DNA of 64,000 nt from Parietaria judaica (lineage: Eukaryota > Streptophyta > Magnoliopsida > Rosales > Urticaceae), in the NCBI GenBank assembly GCA_954871525.1, contig OX940864.1, positions 2,226,001-2,290,000 on the forward strand, read 5' to 3'. The notes beneath the pieces are model-generated. The model did not search any database. It had not been told where the DNA came from and saw nothing but the letters and a program-made list of their open reading frames with translations. Made by a program: the position numbers and the translations under genes. Shown here one piece after another: positions 36,247 through 48,000 of this stretch (positions are counted from its first letter, which is position 1; each line of letters opens with the position of its first letter).

Positions 36247-39210
36247 ATGGAGCTTTTAGGACCTCTTGTCTCGCTTGTAGAATGTGTGTCCCCTCACGTT
36301 GCTAAGCGTTGGGAATATCACAGAGACTTTCGCAAAAACAAAGATGCTCTTGAAGAAGCATTAGACAAGTTGAACCGCCGGAAAGCGGATATAGAAGCAA
36401 CATTAGATGTGATGGTTGTGACAGGCGTAACAGAGAGAAGAAGCGTTGTCGTGGGCTGGTTACAACGTGTCGATAAAATCTCTGGAGTGGTCGAAGCTAT
36501 CGAGAAAGAAGTAAGATATGTGAAATTCTTTTCTCGAGCAAGTCTTGGGAGAAAAATCGCTGAGACGAAATTGGAAGTGGACAAGCTTTATGAAGAGGGG
36601 ATGTTTTCCGAGGACAGTCTGATCAAAAGACTCCCACATCGTGGGGATTTGATTCCAACACCGGACGTAGCGGAAGGACAAACTACATTCCAGAAAATTA
36701 TAGAAGAGATCTGGGGCCATTTGCTTGATGATGGAATAACGAAGATCGGGGTTTATGGCATGGGCGGAGTTGGTAAAACAACTGCCGTAGAACACATCAA
36801 CAATCGTTAGTTGGAACACGAAGACAAGTTTGACAAGGTGATTTGGGTCACAGTGTCCAATAAATTTAATGTCAAGACTTTGCAAGAGAAACTTGCGCGG
36901 AAATTGGAGTTAGACATATCAGGAATTGATGATGAGAAATCAAGGGCCGAGAAGTTGCATCAAGGCTTTGCAAGGAGCAAGAAGTATGTTCTCATCCTAG
37001 ATGATTTGTGGGAAGCAAAACACGACACTCTTAAGAAGGTAGGGATCCCCGATCCTACGCCTTTAAGTGGTTGCAAACTGTTATTGACAACTCGATCTCT
37101 TGAGGTTTGTCGCAAGGTCAATTGTGATGCGAAGATCCCAATGAATCTTCTATCGGAGGAAGAGGCGTTGGAATTGTTCTACGAAAAGGTCGGCCGAGAA
37201 GTTTCATCCAATCCAAACTTGGAAAAATTGGTGAAGCAGGTGGCCCAAGAATGTGCCCGTTTGCCGCTAGCAATCATTGTAGTAGCAGGAAGTTTGAGAT
37301 TTGAAGGGCTCTACAACGAAGATATCCGATGATGTTATGATGAATTTGAGGCTGAGTTATGATTGGTTGAAGGATGAAACGCTTAAAGATAGTCTTTTAT
37401 ATTGTGCATTGTTCCCTGAGGATTATTCCATTGAGAGAAGTTTATTAATCGACCAGTGGATAGCCGTTGGGATAGTAGAAGACATCAAGACAAGGCAATA
37501 TCAGATTGGAAAGGGCCAAGTTATGTTGAATGAGCTAGTAAGTCTTAGCTTGTTAAATGATTCATTTAACAATGAAGGTGCTCCTAGTGTTAAGATGCAC
37601 GACTTGATAGGGGACATGGCAATACAGATTATGCGCGAGACTTCTCAAAGATTTTTGGTTAAGGCGAGCGAGGAATTAGAGTTCATTCCCGGTGAAGAAT
37701 ATTGGAATGAGGCTCTTGAAAATGTTACGCTGATGGAGAACAACATTGTTGAAATTTCTTCAAGCAAAGAACCGCCAAACTGTCCCAAACTTTCAACGTT
37801 GTTTCTCAATTCAAACCGTCGGCTGACGAGTATTCATGACAACTTCTTTTGCCATATGAAGGGGCTCAACGTTCTTAATCTATCACACACTCGTATCAAA
37901 AGCCTTCCTGAATCTGTCTCTGAGTTGGTGAATCTTGCGATTTTGCTGCTTGAAGGATGCAGAAATTTGATCTCAGTACCGTCTTTAGGGAATTTGACGA
38001 ATATGAAGCGACTAAATTTCAGATTAACAAAAATCGTTGAAGTTCCCAAAGGTATCGAGATGATGGTCAAAATGACACACCTCGATCTAAAGTTATACCG
38101 AGGTACAAGTTATACCTGACGGGATCTTGTGCAAGCTAACTAATCTCGAAGTACTTTCGTTCATCAATGGAAGTGATATAACGGTTAACGGAGATGAGTT
38201 ATCGAATCATATCATGCTGGAGACTTTTGAAGCTTCTATGGATTTAAATTGCTATAATACAATTGTCAGATATTTTGAGAAGAGAGGCTCTGGGCCCACC
38301 AACATGAAATTCTTGGTGGTCTCTAATGTGTATATCGACGGCTACAACCCATCACCAAATAGTGTGGACTTTTGTGGCTTGAAACTCAATTGTGAGAATG
38401 GATTCAAATTTCTGCTCCCGAAAAACATCAAGTCACTGGGTATGTCAGGGTGCAAAACCAATCAGAGGAGTTTGTCTCAGCTCTTCTCTCTCGATGGTGT
38501 AGCTAACTTGGTGAAGATAGATATGTACAAATGTGATGGTATTGAGCATGTATTCCATTATTCGCTAAGCATTAGTCCTCTGCTTCAAAAGCTTGAAGTT
38601 CTCTATTTTAATGATTTGCCGGACCTGCGCGGATTGATCTGCATGGAAAGATCAGCGGTACTTCCCCTACGCTTCGGCTCTTTTTCCTCTCTTAAGAAGC
38701 TGTTTGTTCATAAATGTCAACGTGTTAAGGACCTGCACGATCTGAGTGCCGTCTCAATACTTCCGAACCTCGAGGAAATGCAGATCAGTTATTGCGAAGA
38801 GTTGGAGGAAATCTTTCCGGAAACATCTGTCGGATCCCTACCAAAGCTGTCGAAATTAGAATTGACGGCCCTACCAAAACTGAAGAGCGTCCCATTCAAA
38901 GCCGAGTCCTTGCGAGAAATTCTGGTGTTCGAGTGTCCAATGATAGAAAAGATCCCTCTCTTCGAGAGAGACTCTTCGTATTCGCAGTCGCTCACACGTG
39001 CTGTCATCGGAAAGTTCCTTTATATAGAACCGCATATACTCGCCGGTACGTCACTGGTCTACAAAAAACATTTTATTTTTAGTTAGTCTGAAAAATTATA
39101 AATTTATTATATTATGTTTGACAAATTTAAAACGTGCTTATTAAGTGGAGGAGCTGCACAAATTGGCAGAACCGGAGTATTATAAAGAAATGGTTCATGG
39201 TTTGGTCTGA
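36247..39210 (+). pseudogene. CC-NB-ARC-LRR resistance-type gene, copy 2, multiply disrupted
   Basis: A close tandem paralog of 29654-32973. Three lesions are visible by comparison with copy 1. First, a TAG at 36808-36810, 11 codons after the P-loop lysine region. Second, a 41-bp deletion at about 37299 that removes the segment after GSLR and shifts the frame. Third, a one-base insertion at about 38090 in the LRR region, after which a new frame opens from about 38127 to 39086. P-loop, kinase-2, RNBS-B and RNBS-D blocks and LRRs remain recognisable. The donor-like GTACGT at 39046 and a short exon at 39146-39210 mirror copy 1. It is a decayed pseudogene, although the promoter-proximal 187-aa CC fragment could still be translated. 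Confidence 0.9.
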
Positions 39211-39734
39211 TTGGGTGAGTTTTTTGTCATTAATTTTAGCTCGTTTTGGTTTATTGAAAAATGATTTTTATTTAAGTATTTCATCTTTTAGTACTCAAAA
39301 ATACCAAACTCTTGGAAATATTCATGATTTATGTATTTTTGGACATGTAAATGTTCTCTCTGACAAGCTCTGACGATTTATCCTCCGGTTCTTGCAGATC
39401 CTTTTCCTTTTGTGCTCTTATGATGGAGTATCGATGCAACGTCACACGAACCCGCATTTGTTTCTTTTGATTTTTGTGCTCGAGCTTGATTTCTTTTTCT
39501 TATTTTGACCGCGTTCTTTTACTTGGTGAGTACTGATTTGTGGATATTTTAAGAAAGACATGGATATACCGAGTTTGTTTAAAAAATGAAGAACAATTTG
39601 GTCTCTCATGCGTTACTTTTATAGTGTTGTGATAATTCACTATAAATTCCTTAGAAACATGGATGATGGGAACAATTTTGGACCTCGTGGTAGCAAGGGC
39701 GCACTAAAAAGAAAGAATCCGCGTGTTTGAACAC
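39211..39734. other. Downstream flank of NLR copy 2
   Basis: Contains the tail of the duplicated unit (to about 39405), then unrecognised AT-rich sequence. No gene. Confidence 0.55.
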
Positions 39735-39737
39735 TAA

Positions 39738-40912
39738 GGGTGTGTTTGTTTACATTAAGATCCAGACGTCTGAATCTGAATACACATTTTAATAATAGGA
39801 TGTGACATATGAATCTAAATGACAAGTGTGTTTGTTTTTTAAGGTCTGAATGCAGATCTGAATGTAGTTTTTTTTTTTATAATTAAATTTGAGTTTATTA
39901 TATTGAACAAAATTTAATTATTTTTATTGTATATTTGGATAATATAGATGATAAAATAAATATTTATACGATAAAATAATTATTTATGATTAATTTACTA
40001 AATATCATGAAATAAAAATATTTTATATAGTATTAATTTTAAACTAATGAAAATACAATTTAATTCATGATATTAAATAATATAATATATAAATTTTAAT
40101 TAAATTATAAGTCTATTTTTTTTATCAAAAAATAATTAGTACAAATCAATTTATTAATAAACATAATTCAGTAATTTGATAAATTATTATCAATTAGCAT
40201 ATTCTATAAGTTTTTTTTTTAAATAAATTAATTTGATAATTTAGTTAATTCTTCTAATTTATTAGTTTTCTAATATATGTTAAATACAAAATTGAGTTTT
40301 ATATTATTAATAAATTATTTACGAATAAATTAATTGGAATATTTTAATAAAATTTTGTTCGTTATTTATATTAATTTATTTGGTTTTTATTTTATTAATA
40401 AATTCGTACACTTTTTTTAAAAAAATATCACCAAAACCAAGGTATTAAATTTCTCGAATATCCATCGGCATGCCCATCGAAAATCTTTTTTCGAGAATAA
40501 GCGAAACGATATATCTATCGGCATATCCATCGATTTACCTATGAGATACTAATCAACAAGCGACATATCCATAAAATGAAAAGTGCGAAACGACATCGGT
40601 AAACGGTATTTAAAACCTTGACCAAAACTATATATTCCCACCTATCATTGGATTCATATTGTCACAAGCTTTACAACAGTGTATCATTTACGTAAATCCG
40701 ATGCTTAATTAAAGAGTTATAGAGTTTTGAAGTTTTGACGAGGAAAAATAAAAATAAAATAGAATATAGAAAGTTGAAAGAGATATGAACTTGATATCCA
40801 CAATAAGATCTTAAATATGAAGAAGAAAAAAACCAAACAAACAAATACACTTAATGACTTGTATATGACTTATTAAGAGTCAGATAGTCATTAAGTGCAA
40901 ACAGACGCACCC
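39738..40912. mobile_element. Tourist/PIF-Harbinger-like non-autonomous element
   Basis: The left end GGGTGTGTTTGTTTACA and right end (complement GGGTGCGTCTGTTTGCA) are inverted repeats. The 3-bp direct repeat TAA flanks both sides (39735-39737 and 40913-40915), the pattern of PIF/Harbinger. It is 1,175 bp, very AT-rich, with no coding capacity, and contains a nested hAT element (40438-40620). Confidence 0.75.
40438..40620. mobile_element. hAT-type MITE nested in the Tourist-like element
   Basis: 183 bp with imperfect inverted ends (CAAGGTATTAAAT against CAAGGTTTTAAATACC on the complement). It is flanked by a perfect 8-bp target-site duplication ACCAAAAC (40430-40437 and 40621-40628). It is non-coding. 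Confidence 0.85.
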
Positions 40913-40928
40913 TAACACATCGTCGACA

Positions 40929-41685
40929 TTGGATTCATTAAGCGCCAAACAATGTCGATGTAATCGGCATGTAAGAATGTTCTCCGAAGAAAAAATAAAA
41001 TCCAATCACTGTTAAAACATTAAAAAAAAAAAGCCTTCATTTTTGTTATATAAAATTGTTTGTGTCACTTGATTTTTATTGGCACAACATATTTTCGTAC
41101 ACATTACCAACATGGTATTGTCGTTTTTTACCGTACGTTTCATATGTTCCAGCTATTATGATTGATGGCAAGTGGCAACTAAATTCATTTGATATTTTAA
41201 GCTAATTGTCGTAACTCCTTGCATATACAATGAGGTTAATAGAAGCAACATTTTCTTAATCTGTTTCTTTGATACCGGAGAAGAAGCCGATCAGTCAACG
41301 GTAGATATCGTGTAAATGTTGATTATGTAAAAACATATCTTGTAATAGGTAGCATTATTCATTTTATTATATATTTTAATTTTGATGTTCTTTCCAAAAA
41401 AAAATATTATAATCAGAATTTTTATGGGTGATGATAAAAAAATTTAGCTCGTTTGAGCGCAGAGATAATATCTACAGATTCTAATAATAAATAGTTAAAT
41501 AAATACCATGTGGGAAATAACTAAAAGTTGACAACAGTCCATATTTATTCTCTTATTCAGAATTTCAAATATAACAATACTATGATATTTTATTTACCCA
41601 TCAAAAGGGTATTCATCAAATAAAATAAAATAAAAGCAACCCCAAAATGAAAATTTATGATACAATTAATCTGGGACCCTATACT
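40929..41685. other. Intergenic AT-rich sequence, nothing recognised
   Basis: No gene or bounded element was seen between the Tourist-like element and the small hAT element. Confidence 0.6.
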
Positions 41686-41693
41686 ATATCCTT

Positions 41694-41893
41694 GAGGTGT
41701 AGCCGGGCCGGGCCAGGCCCAGACCCATCCGCCCTCTCCTGTAAAAAAAACGCGTTGCGCTCGCCCCGTCGTGCCTTTTATCATTACGGGTCATCAAAAG
41801 CCTGTCCCGAACATGAGACGGGGACGGGGCAGGCCAGAACTGTGGGCTTGGAGGGCCACGGTTTGTGGGCCGGGCCACCCCACTTTACACCTG
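41694..41893. mobile_element. 200-bp GC-rich hAT-type MITE near the FAB1 3' end
   Basis: The ends GAGGTGTA and (complement) CAGGTGTA are followed inward by GGGCCGGGCC-type subterminal repeats on both sides. The flanks ATATCCTT (41686-41693) and TTATCCTT (41894-41901) match at 7 of 8 bases, a near-perfect 8-bp target-site duplication. It is strongly GC-rich against AT-rich flanks and lies about 190 bp downstream of the FAB1 stop codon. Confidence 0.82.
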
Positions 41894-42079
41894 TTATCCT
41901 TCTGCTATATATAAATAAATCACTGGACTCTTCATTTTCTCTCCTATGACCACAAACAAAATTACCAAACAAAAACTATACACGCTGAAGACCATAATAC
42001 AAATAAAATAGTGCCAAAAAATTAAACAATATAAGGGATACAAGAGAAATCAAAATCAAGATAGCTCACTTTTCTCAAT

Positions 42080-45000
42080 CTATGATGCGACTTCCGGATC
42101 TTCTTCGAGGAGATCGGATTGAGAGCGGCACGGGATGATTGCCGCCGGAAACCACTGGTCCGGGACCATCAGGAAATAAGTGGACATTGCTTTGCGGAAG
42201 CGTTTCTTGTATTGCTGCGGCGATATCACCGTCGGAGCTTCGTTCCTCGGTCCGCCGAGGAAGCCGGATGTCTTGACCCAAGTCTCGAGGTGCTTGTCCC
42301 ATGTATACTGCCTCATGAAATCGATGATCCCGAGAACCAGCTCGTGGTTTTCCTCGTCCACGCCGACCAATAACGAGTAATCCATCACGTCGATAAGCTG
42401 TATCAGCAGAATACCGTATAAGATTTGATTTTGTTTCCTCTTATGTACATTTGATTTGATTTGTTTCCTAACTAATCCTACTCATAGAAGTTCTAAGATC
42501 GAGATACAAAATTAATTTTGCAGGCTCAACTTACAGCGAGAAACGACGTGTCGTTCCAAACGGCCCTCTCCAACGACCGCTTTGCTTTGTTCCCTAGAAA
42601 AATTGGGGAAGTCGGCATTGCTTCGATCAAATTCTGGTCCAACAAAACCTTGTTAGTCCCGCTCGTGTCGGAATTATATCGCGACCGTGCGGAACCTTTA
42701 AGGTCATATAGCCGAGTGATGTTACGCCTGAATAAAAGGTTCTCCATTACCAAGACATCCATCTTCGTCTCCTTACCGCCTTTAAAATGCTTCGATGAAA
42801 CCTTCATGAAAGACCAACAAAAGAAAACAATGTGTTAGTACAAACAAGTACAGAAGTACTGAATCGAACCTGATTTTTGAGTAATTACTAGCCATGTCCC
42901 CTAAATTTGTCGTTGTGTTTCAGTTTCCCCTCTAAAAATATGTTTTTAGTGCATTTTTTTTTATTCACAATGACTACGAGAAAACTATACCACAAATTGT
43001 AGAATACGAATTAACACACGCGCCAATGTACCTGATAAATTCCGAGAATCTTTGCCAAACAAGTTGGACTCCCGGTGCTAATAGACTCTGATAAATACTT
43101 GAAATAAGCCGGTCCAAACTTCATAAACGACTCCAATTCCGTCTTTGTGACTTGCTTGATAATAAATCGTTCGTCCAATGTTTTCGCAAAGAAAACGTTG
43201 CTCTTGCCACCTTGGGCGCCCCATTTCTTACAACGGCTAAGAGATCGAACGTAATCCATTTCAGAAGGACAGCAAATTCGCCTTAAAGCATCGAATCGCT
43301 TTGCGTAGTAACACGTCACCGTATACTTCACTTTGCCAAAAGGCCCATCATCAGTGAAAGAGATTCTAGCATGCAAATCTCTAGAATAGAGAAGCGGATC
43401 CACATTTTGTGAGCTTCGTGGCCCGGTATTTGATGCGGATGATGAGATACTTTCGTCACCGGAACCGAAACTTCTGTAGATATCAGAAACAGATTCATCG
43501 AACGAATTAAGTGAGAGGAGATTGAGTGAATCGAAAAGCGGCAAAGAAACCGAAGAATCTATGGTATCTTTTGGCTTCTCCGATTCAGAAATCTGCAAAC
43601 TATACGCCTGGGATACAAGCGTATACGCTATGATACTCGTGGGTTCATCGTCATACACAGGGACAACGGTGTCATTTACACCAATGGGCAGAAGAAGTCT
43701 GGCCCCACTTCGTCGTTCTATTTCCCAGAACGTTGATAAATATGTCGGGTTATACTCACCATTCAAGAGCTTTTGAGCACCGAATGATAAATTCTTGCTC
43801 ATCGAGCCATTTAGGTTCAAGAATGGCATGCCCACCAAGTTTTTCGAGCTTTCACCAGTTACGGTTGATCCCAAAGAAGGAATTTTATCGATCTGACTTT
43901 GGTCCGACGTCGAATTCTCCGGCTTTGACTTTTCTGTGGCTGAATTTACAGCAGTTGAATCGCCGGTCCATGCAGCATCAAGGGTGTCTGATAGATCGGC
44001 CACTTTTGGATACTCTCCCTCTGAGTAAGCCCTCCGTATCATCTCTCCATTTTCCCGAGAATCACATATTCCGTTGACACTCTCACCAGAAGAAAGTAGA
44101 ACGTCGGCCTCATTCTTATTATTCTCACCCAAATCAATTGAATCAATGTTCTGAGAATTTGTGTCAGGTGCTAATTCCTCATTTGTCTCAATGATCTTCT
44201 CTGCAGAACTGACTGATTTCTCCTTAAGTTTTGGGGTGGGATAATTATTGGAACTCACTGCGTGTATCAAGAGCTGGTCCCATATGTAAGATCGGAAAAC
44301 AATCTGTCTCCGTAATTTGTTTATTTCAAGAATATCAATGGAAGGTTGACCTGCTTTCTCTTCCCTGGACAGTTCTCTTTGTAATGATTCCTGTAGAAAT
44401 ATAGAAAGTTAGGGATCGATGCGTAATTATTACTTATGTTTAGTTAAATCTAGGCGGGCAAAAGGGAGAGTTTTCCGGGTCCAGCTTTCAAATTAGAGGC
44501 TGGGGTTTTGTTTATCAATAAGGTGTTTTGATTTCTCTTGGACTTGTATTCCAGGTCATACAAAACCTCTCTTTGTACATTAATAACTTCATCACGCGAA
44601 TCTAACACAAATCTTGTACCTCAAGTTCTTTTCTATCCTTTTCCAACATTCCCTCCAGTTCCGCGAGTCGTTGCCGTGATTCAGCATCGTGTTGTTCCAA
44701 ACTCATTTTCTTCTGTGAAATTTGTTGTAGAGCATTTTGTACTTCAGTAAAAAGAACTACTGCCTGGCTTTGTACCTGATAAACAAGATCTTCGATTTAA
44801 ATAATTTTCCGCAATTTAAAATCAATCAAAAAATGCAGTAATAGAAATCATCAGCATGCTCTCTGCACCTTATTTGCTTCTTTCTGTAGCCAATCTTGAT
44901 CGGCATTGTAAAAATCAAGTTTTGGAGGAGGAAGATGAACAGATAGCACATTGATTGATGAATACCGAAAGCAAGCAACCATTTTCCCAAAACTGTAGAT

Positions 45001-48000
45001 GAAGAAGCACCAATAATGTATAAGCAGTTTATATATCTATATATACACACACGCATATCCAAGAGCCTGGGTACAGAAAAAATAACACGAGAAAGAGTTC
45101 CACATTGAGAGATCATGGCACAATCAATGTATATATGTTTACTGACAAGAAAGAGTAATCGGCACGAATGACCCTTCTAATATATAGTATGAGGATAAAT
45201 GGTCCCTCGGCACATAACTTATGTAAACACATGTTTGGTCCCGATTAAAAGCCAGCAAATCCCAGTTTAAACCAGCATTCCCGATTTCATACAAGTATTT
45301 TTACCGGCCCCGATTTAATACCGGTAAAATGCCAGATTGTTAACACTCCCGATACCAGTTATCAGTTCATGAAAAAAACTTTTTATACAAACCGATACCA
45401 GGAGGAGTGTTTGAAGTCCCCAGAAAACCAAGACCAGGAGAAAAATTGTCAAAAAATCTTGGCTCCCATTCCCTGTTTCACCCCTATAAGCTGCACTTTC
45501 TTATGCGAAAAAGCATACCCATAAAACCGGAGACAGTCTCTGTGAAGGGAATGGCCACAGCTGGCAACTCTGCTGGCTGCTAAGTGATTTGAGAAGCTCA
45601 ACTCCAGAAACTTCCCGAACGACAAACCCCAAGCTGCATCGGACATAACTACCCTTCGAGTGGCTGGAGGGAAGCCATTGGTTCGAGGGCATTTCAGGCA
45701 TCTGTGCCACATCCATATTTTCCCGTCTTTCTCCCCTGAAAGTAGAAACTCGGAGAGTTTCTTCACAGATATTGTGAGGCTCCCTTGCCTATGGGTATAA
45801 CCATAAATATGGGCTTCCGATGGCATGCCACATGAAGGACAGCGATAGTTCTGATGAACAAAAAAAAGACGGGTCTTGTTAGAGTTTCGTTACAAGCAGT
45901 TATTTGTAATAGTGATTCTGTTATAGTTGGTTAATGCTGTTAGCAATGTATTCATTGAATTATACAATATGATTTCCACACAGACACGCTTCTCACTTTT
46001 CTCTGCACGTCTTTACAAATCTAACATTGTATTACTACCAGAGAATTTATTTCCTTCAAAGAAAGGTGTAAAGTAGACGGAATTGAATATTTGCATATAT
46101 ATTTTAACTGTACATAAGCCTCTACATAGAGATTACAACTGGTTAAGAGAATTAATACAAATATTCTAGTACTGTAGAAGATCTAAACAGATGTAAAATA
46201 ATAATGATTGTAAATTAAATGCTATCAAATTCTAGATAGAATATACATTCATCCTAGGATTTGTCAATAATCACATATAAATGTATAGATATCAAATAAG
46301 AGAGAAAGTAATACCTGATCAAACAGGTGATCGCGTAAAAACCGCCCCAAAGGCTTATCAAAATTCCCATAGTATTTGATTCGAAAAAGATGAGATCGTT
46401 CACATACAGTTCCTTTCCAAACGCAACGTGTTGACAATGACACCAAAATGCTTTGATGATTAGAAGGTGACGGAGGAAACTCCTCCTTCAAAGGTTCTAC
46501 CTCATTGCAATCATTAGTAGTTTTTTTTATGGATTCCATGTCAAGGGTCGCTGGCCGATTAGGAACCACTTTGTTACCGGAATCGTCATTTGAATCACCT
46601 TTTTCAAGTCTCTTTAATGAGCCAAAACAACCAGAATCCAGCAACGGTTCCCCAGTGAGAGATATTTGATCCTGAAAAGGCTTTTCAGAACCAAAATCAT
46701 CGGTAGCTCCAACCAAAATATCATTTTCCTGTCCCGGACCAGACAAGGAAGTCAAGGAATAATCTGGTTCCAATTTTGAAAATGGATTAGTTGATGATAA
46801 TCCCTTCTCCAAAGGGTTCCCTTTGCTGGATTTCTTGGTTTCATCAACAATCTGAGGGAAGTTGTAACCGGGTACAGTGGAAATTGACCTGTCTATCCCT
46901 GATGGCTTATCGGGTAGTGCAACGGTTATAGGCGATTTTAAGGGTAATTCCGGAAGTGAAGCACCTTCATCAGCCAAAAACGATGTCTCCAAAGCCAGAT
47001 GATAAGCTGCAAAAACTCCATATTGAACAACATGTTTCACCTTTTTTAACTCCTCCCCACTGGCGCCTTTAAGCAGAATCTGAACAGCAGTAATGGAAAA
47101 AAAATGGCATTACAGTCCAGTTCAAAGAGAAGAGAAAGCGAGAGGCGGTGGAAGATGATTAACAAGATATGTAGCAATATATGAAGTTGGATATAATTTT
47201 ATTATTCAAAATTCATTAACTGAGATGCATACAGCTCAAGAGTAGTTTAGGATATAAAAGTTAAACTAATTCCTCTAAAATAAGGAAAATAACGTAGCTA
47301 CACTAATAAAATTACTTGGATATTAGCACTGAAATAAACTATTCTAGCTAGTTCACACCTAACTTCATATATATCTACGAGATACAAATTGAAAGATACA
47401 AGAAGTGACTTCAACAATCAATAACTCCGGAATGAAACTAAAACTTAAATGGTATTAGCCCGTTAAGTATTATCGAACACAAGACTTTTAAGATTTCTCA
47501 AAGTAAGATTTTGAAATATATTTCTCTACGTGAATGTAATGCAAGACTTACCGTGCAACCCAATGGCTTGGGGCATCCCTCAAAGAACATTAGGGTCTTT
47601 GTTAACTTCTTCCCATCTTGCCCTTTACTGCCATGCTCTTCAACATATTTCTCCACATGAAACGTGTCACAATAGCCCAATTTTGGTGATACAAGATGGT
47701 CAATAGAAGAGATAATTTGTGCACCGGTGCATCGAGCTATCCTCTCTAGAAGTGGCCTCTTAACATTCAAAACAAGTGATATGTTTTTGGCAAGAAGGTA
47801 GTCTTGGGCGTAACGCGATACTGACTTCTCTACCAAAAGAACATCAGGGTGATGAGCGTCAATTTTCGCAACAGCCATCTTCAAATGGTCCATTTCCTGA
47901 TTTAATATTGAGATCAAAAGATTATTACAAGCTTAACGAATCCAAAATCATGAAGATACATCAAATAGGAGCTCTAAATCCCTAATATAAATCTAGTATT

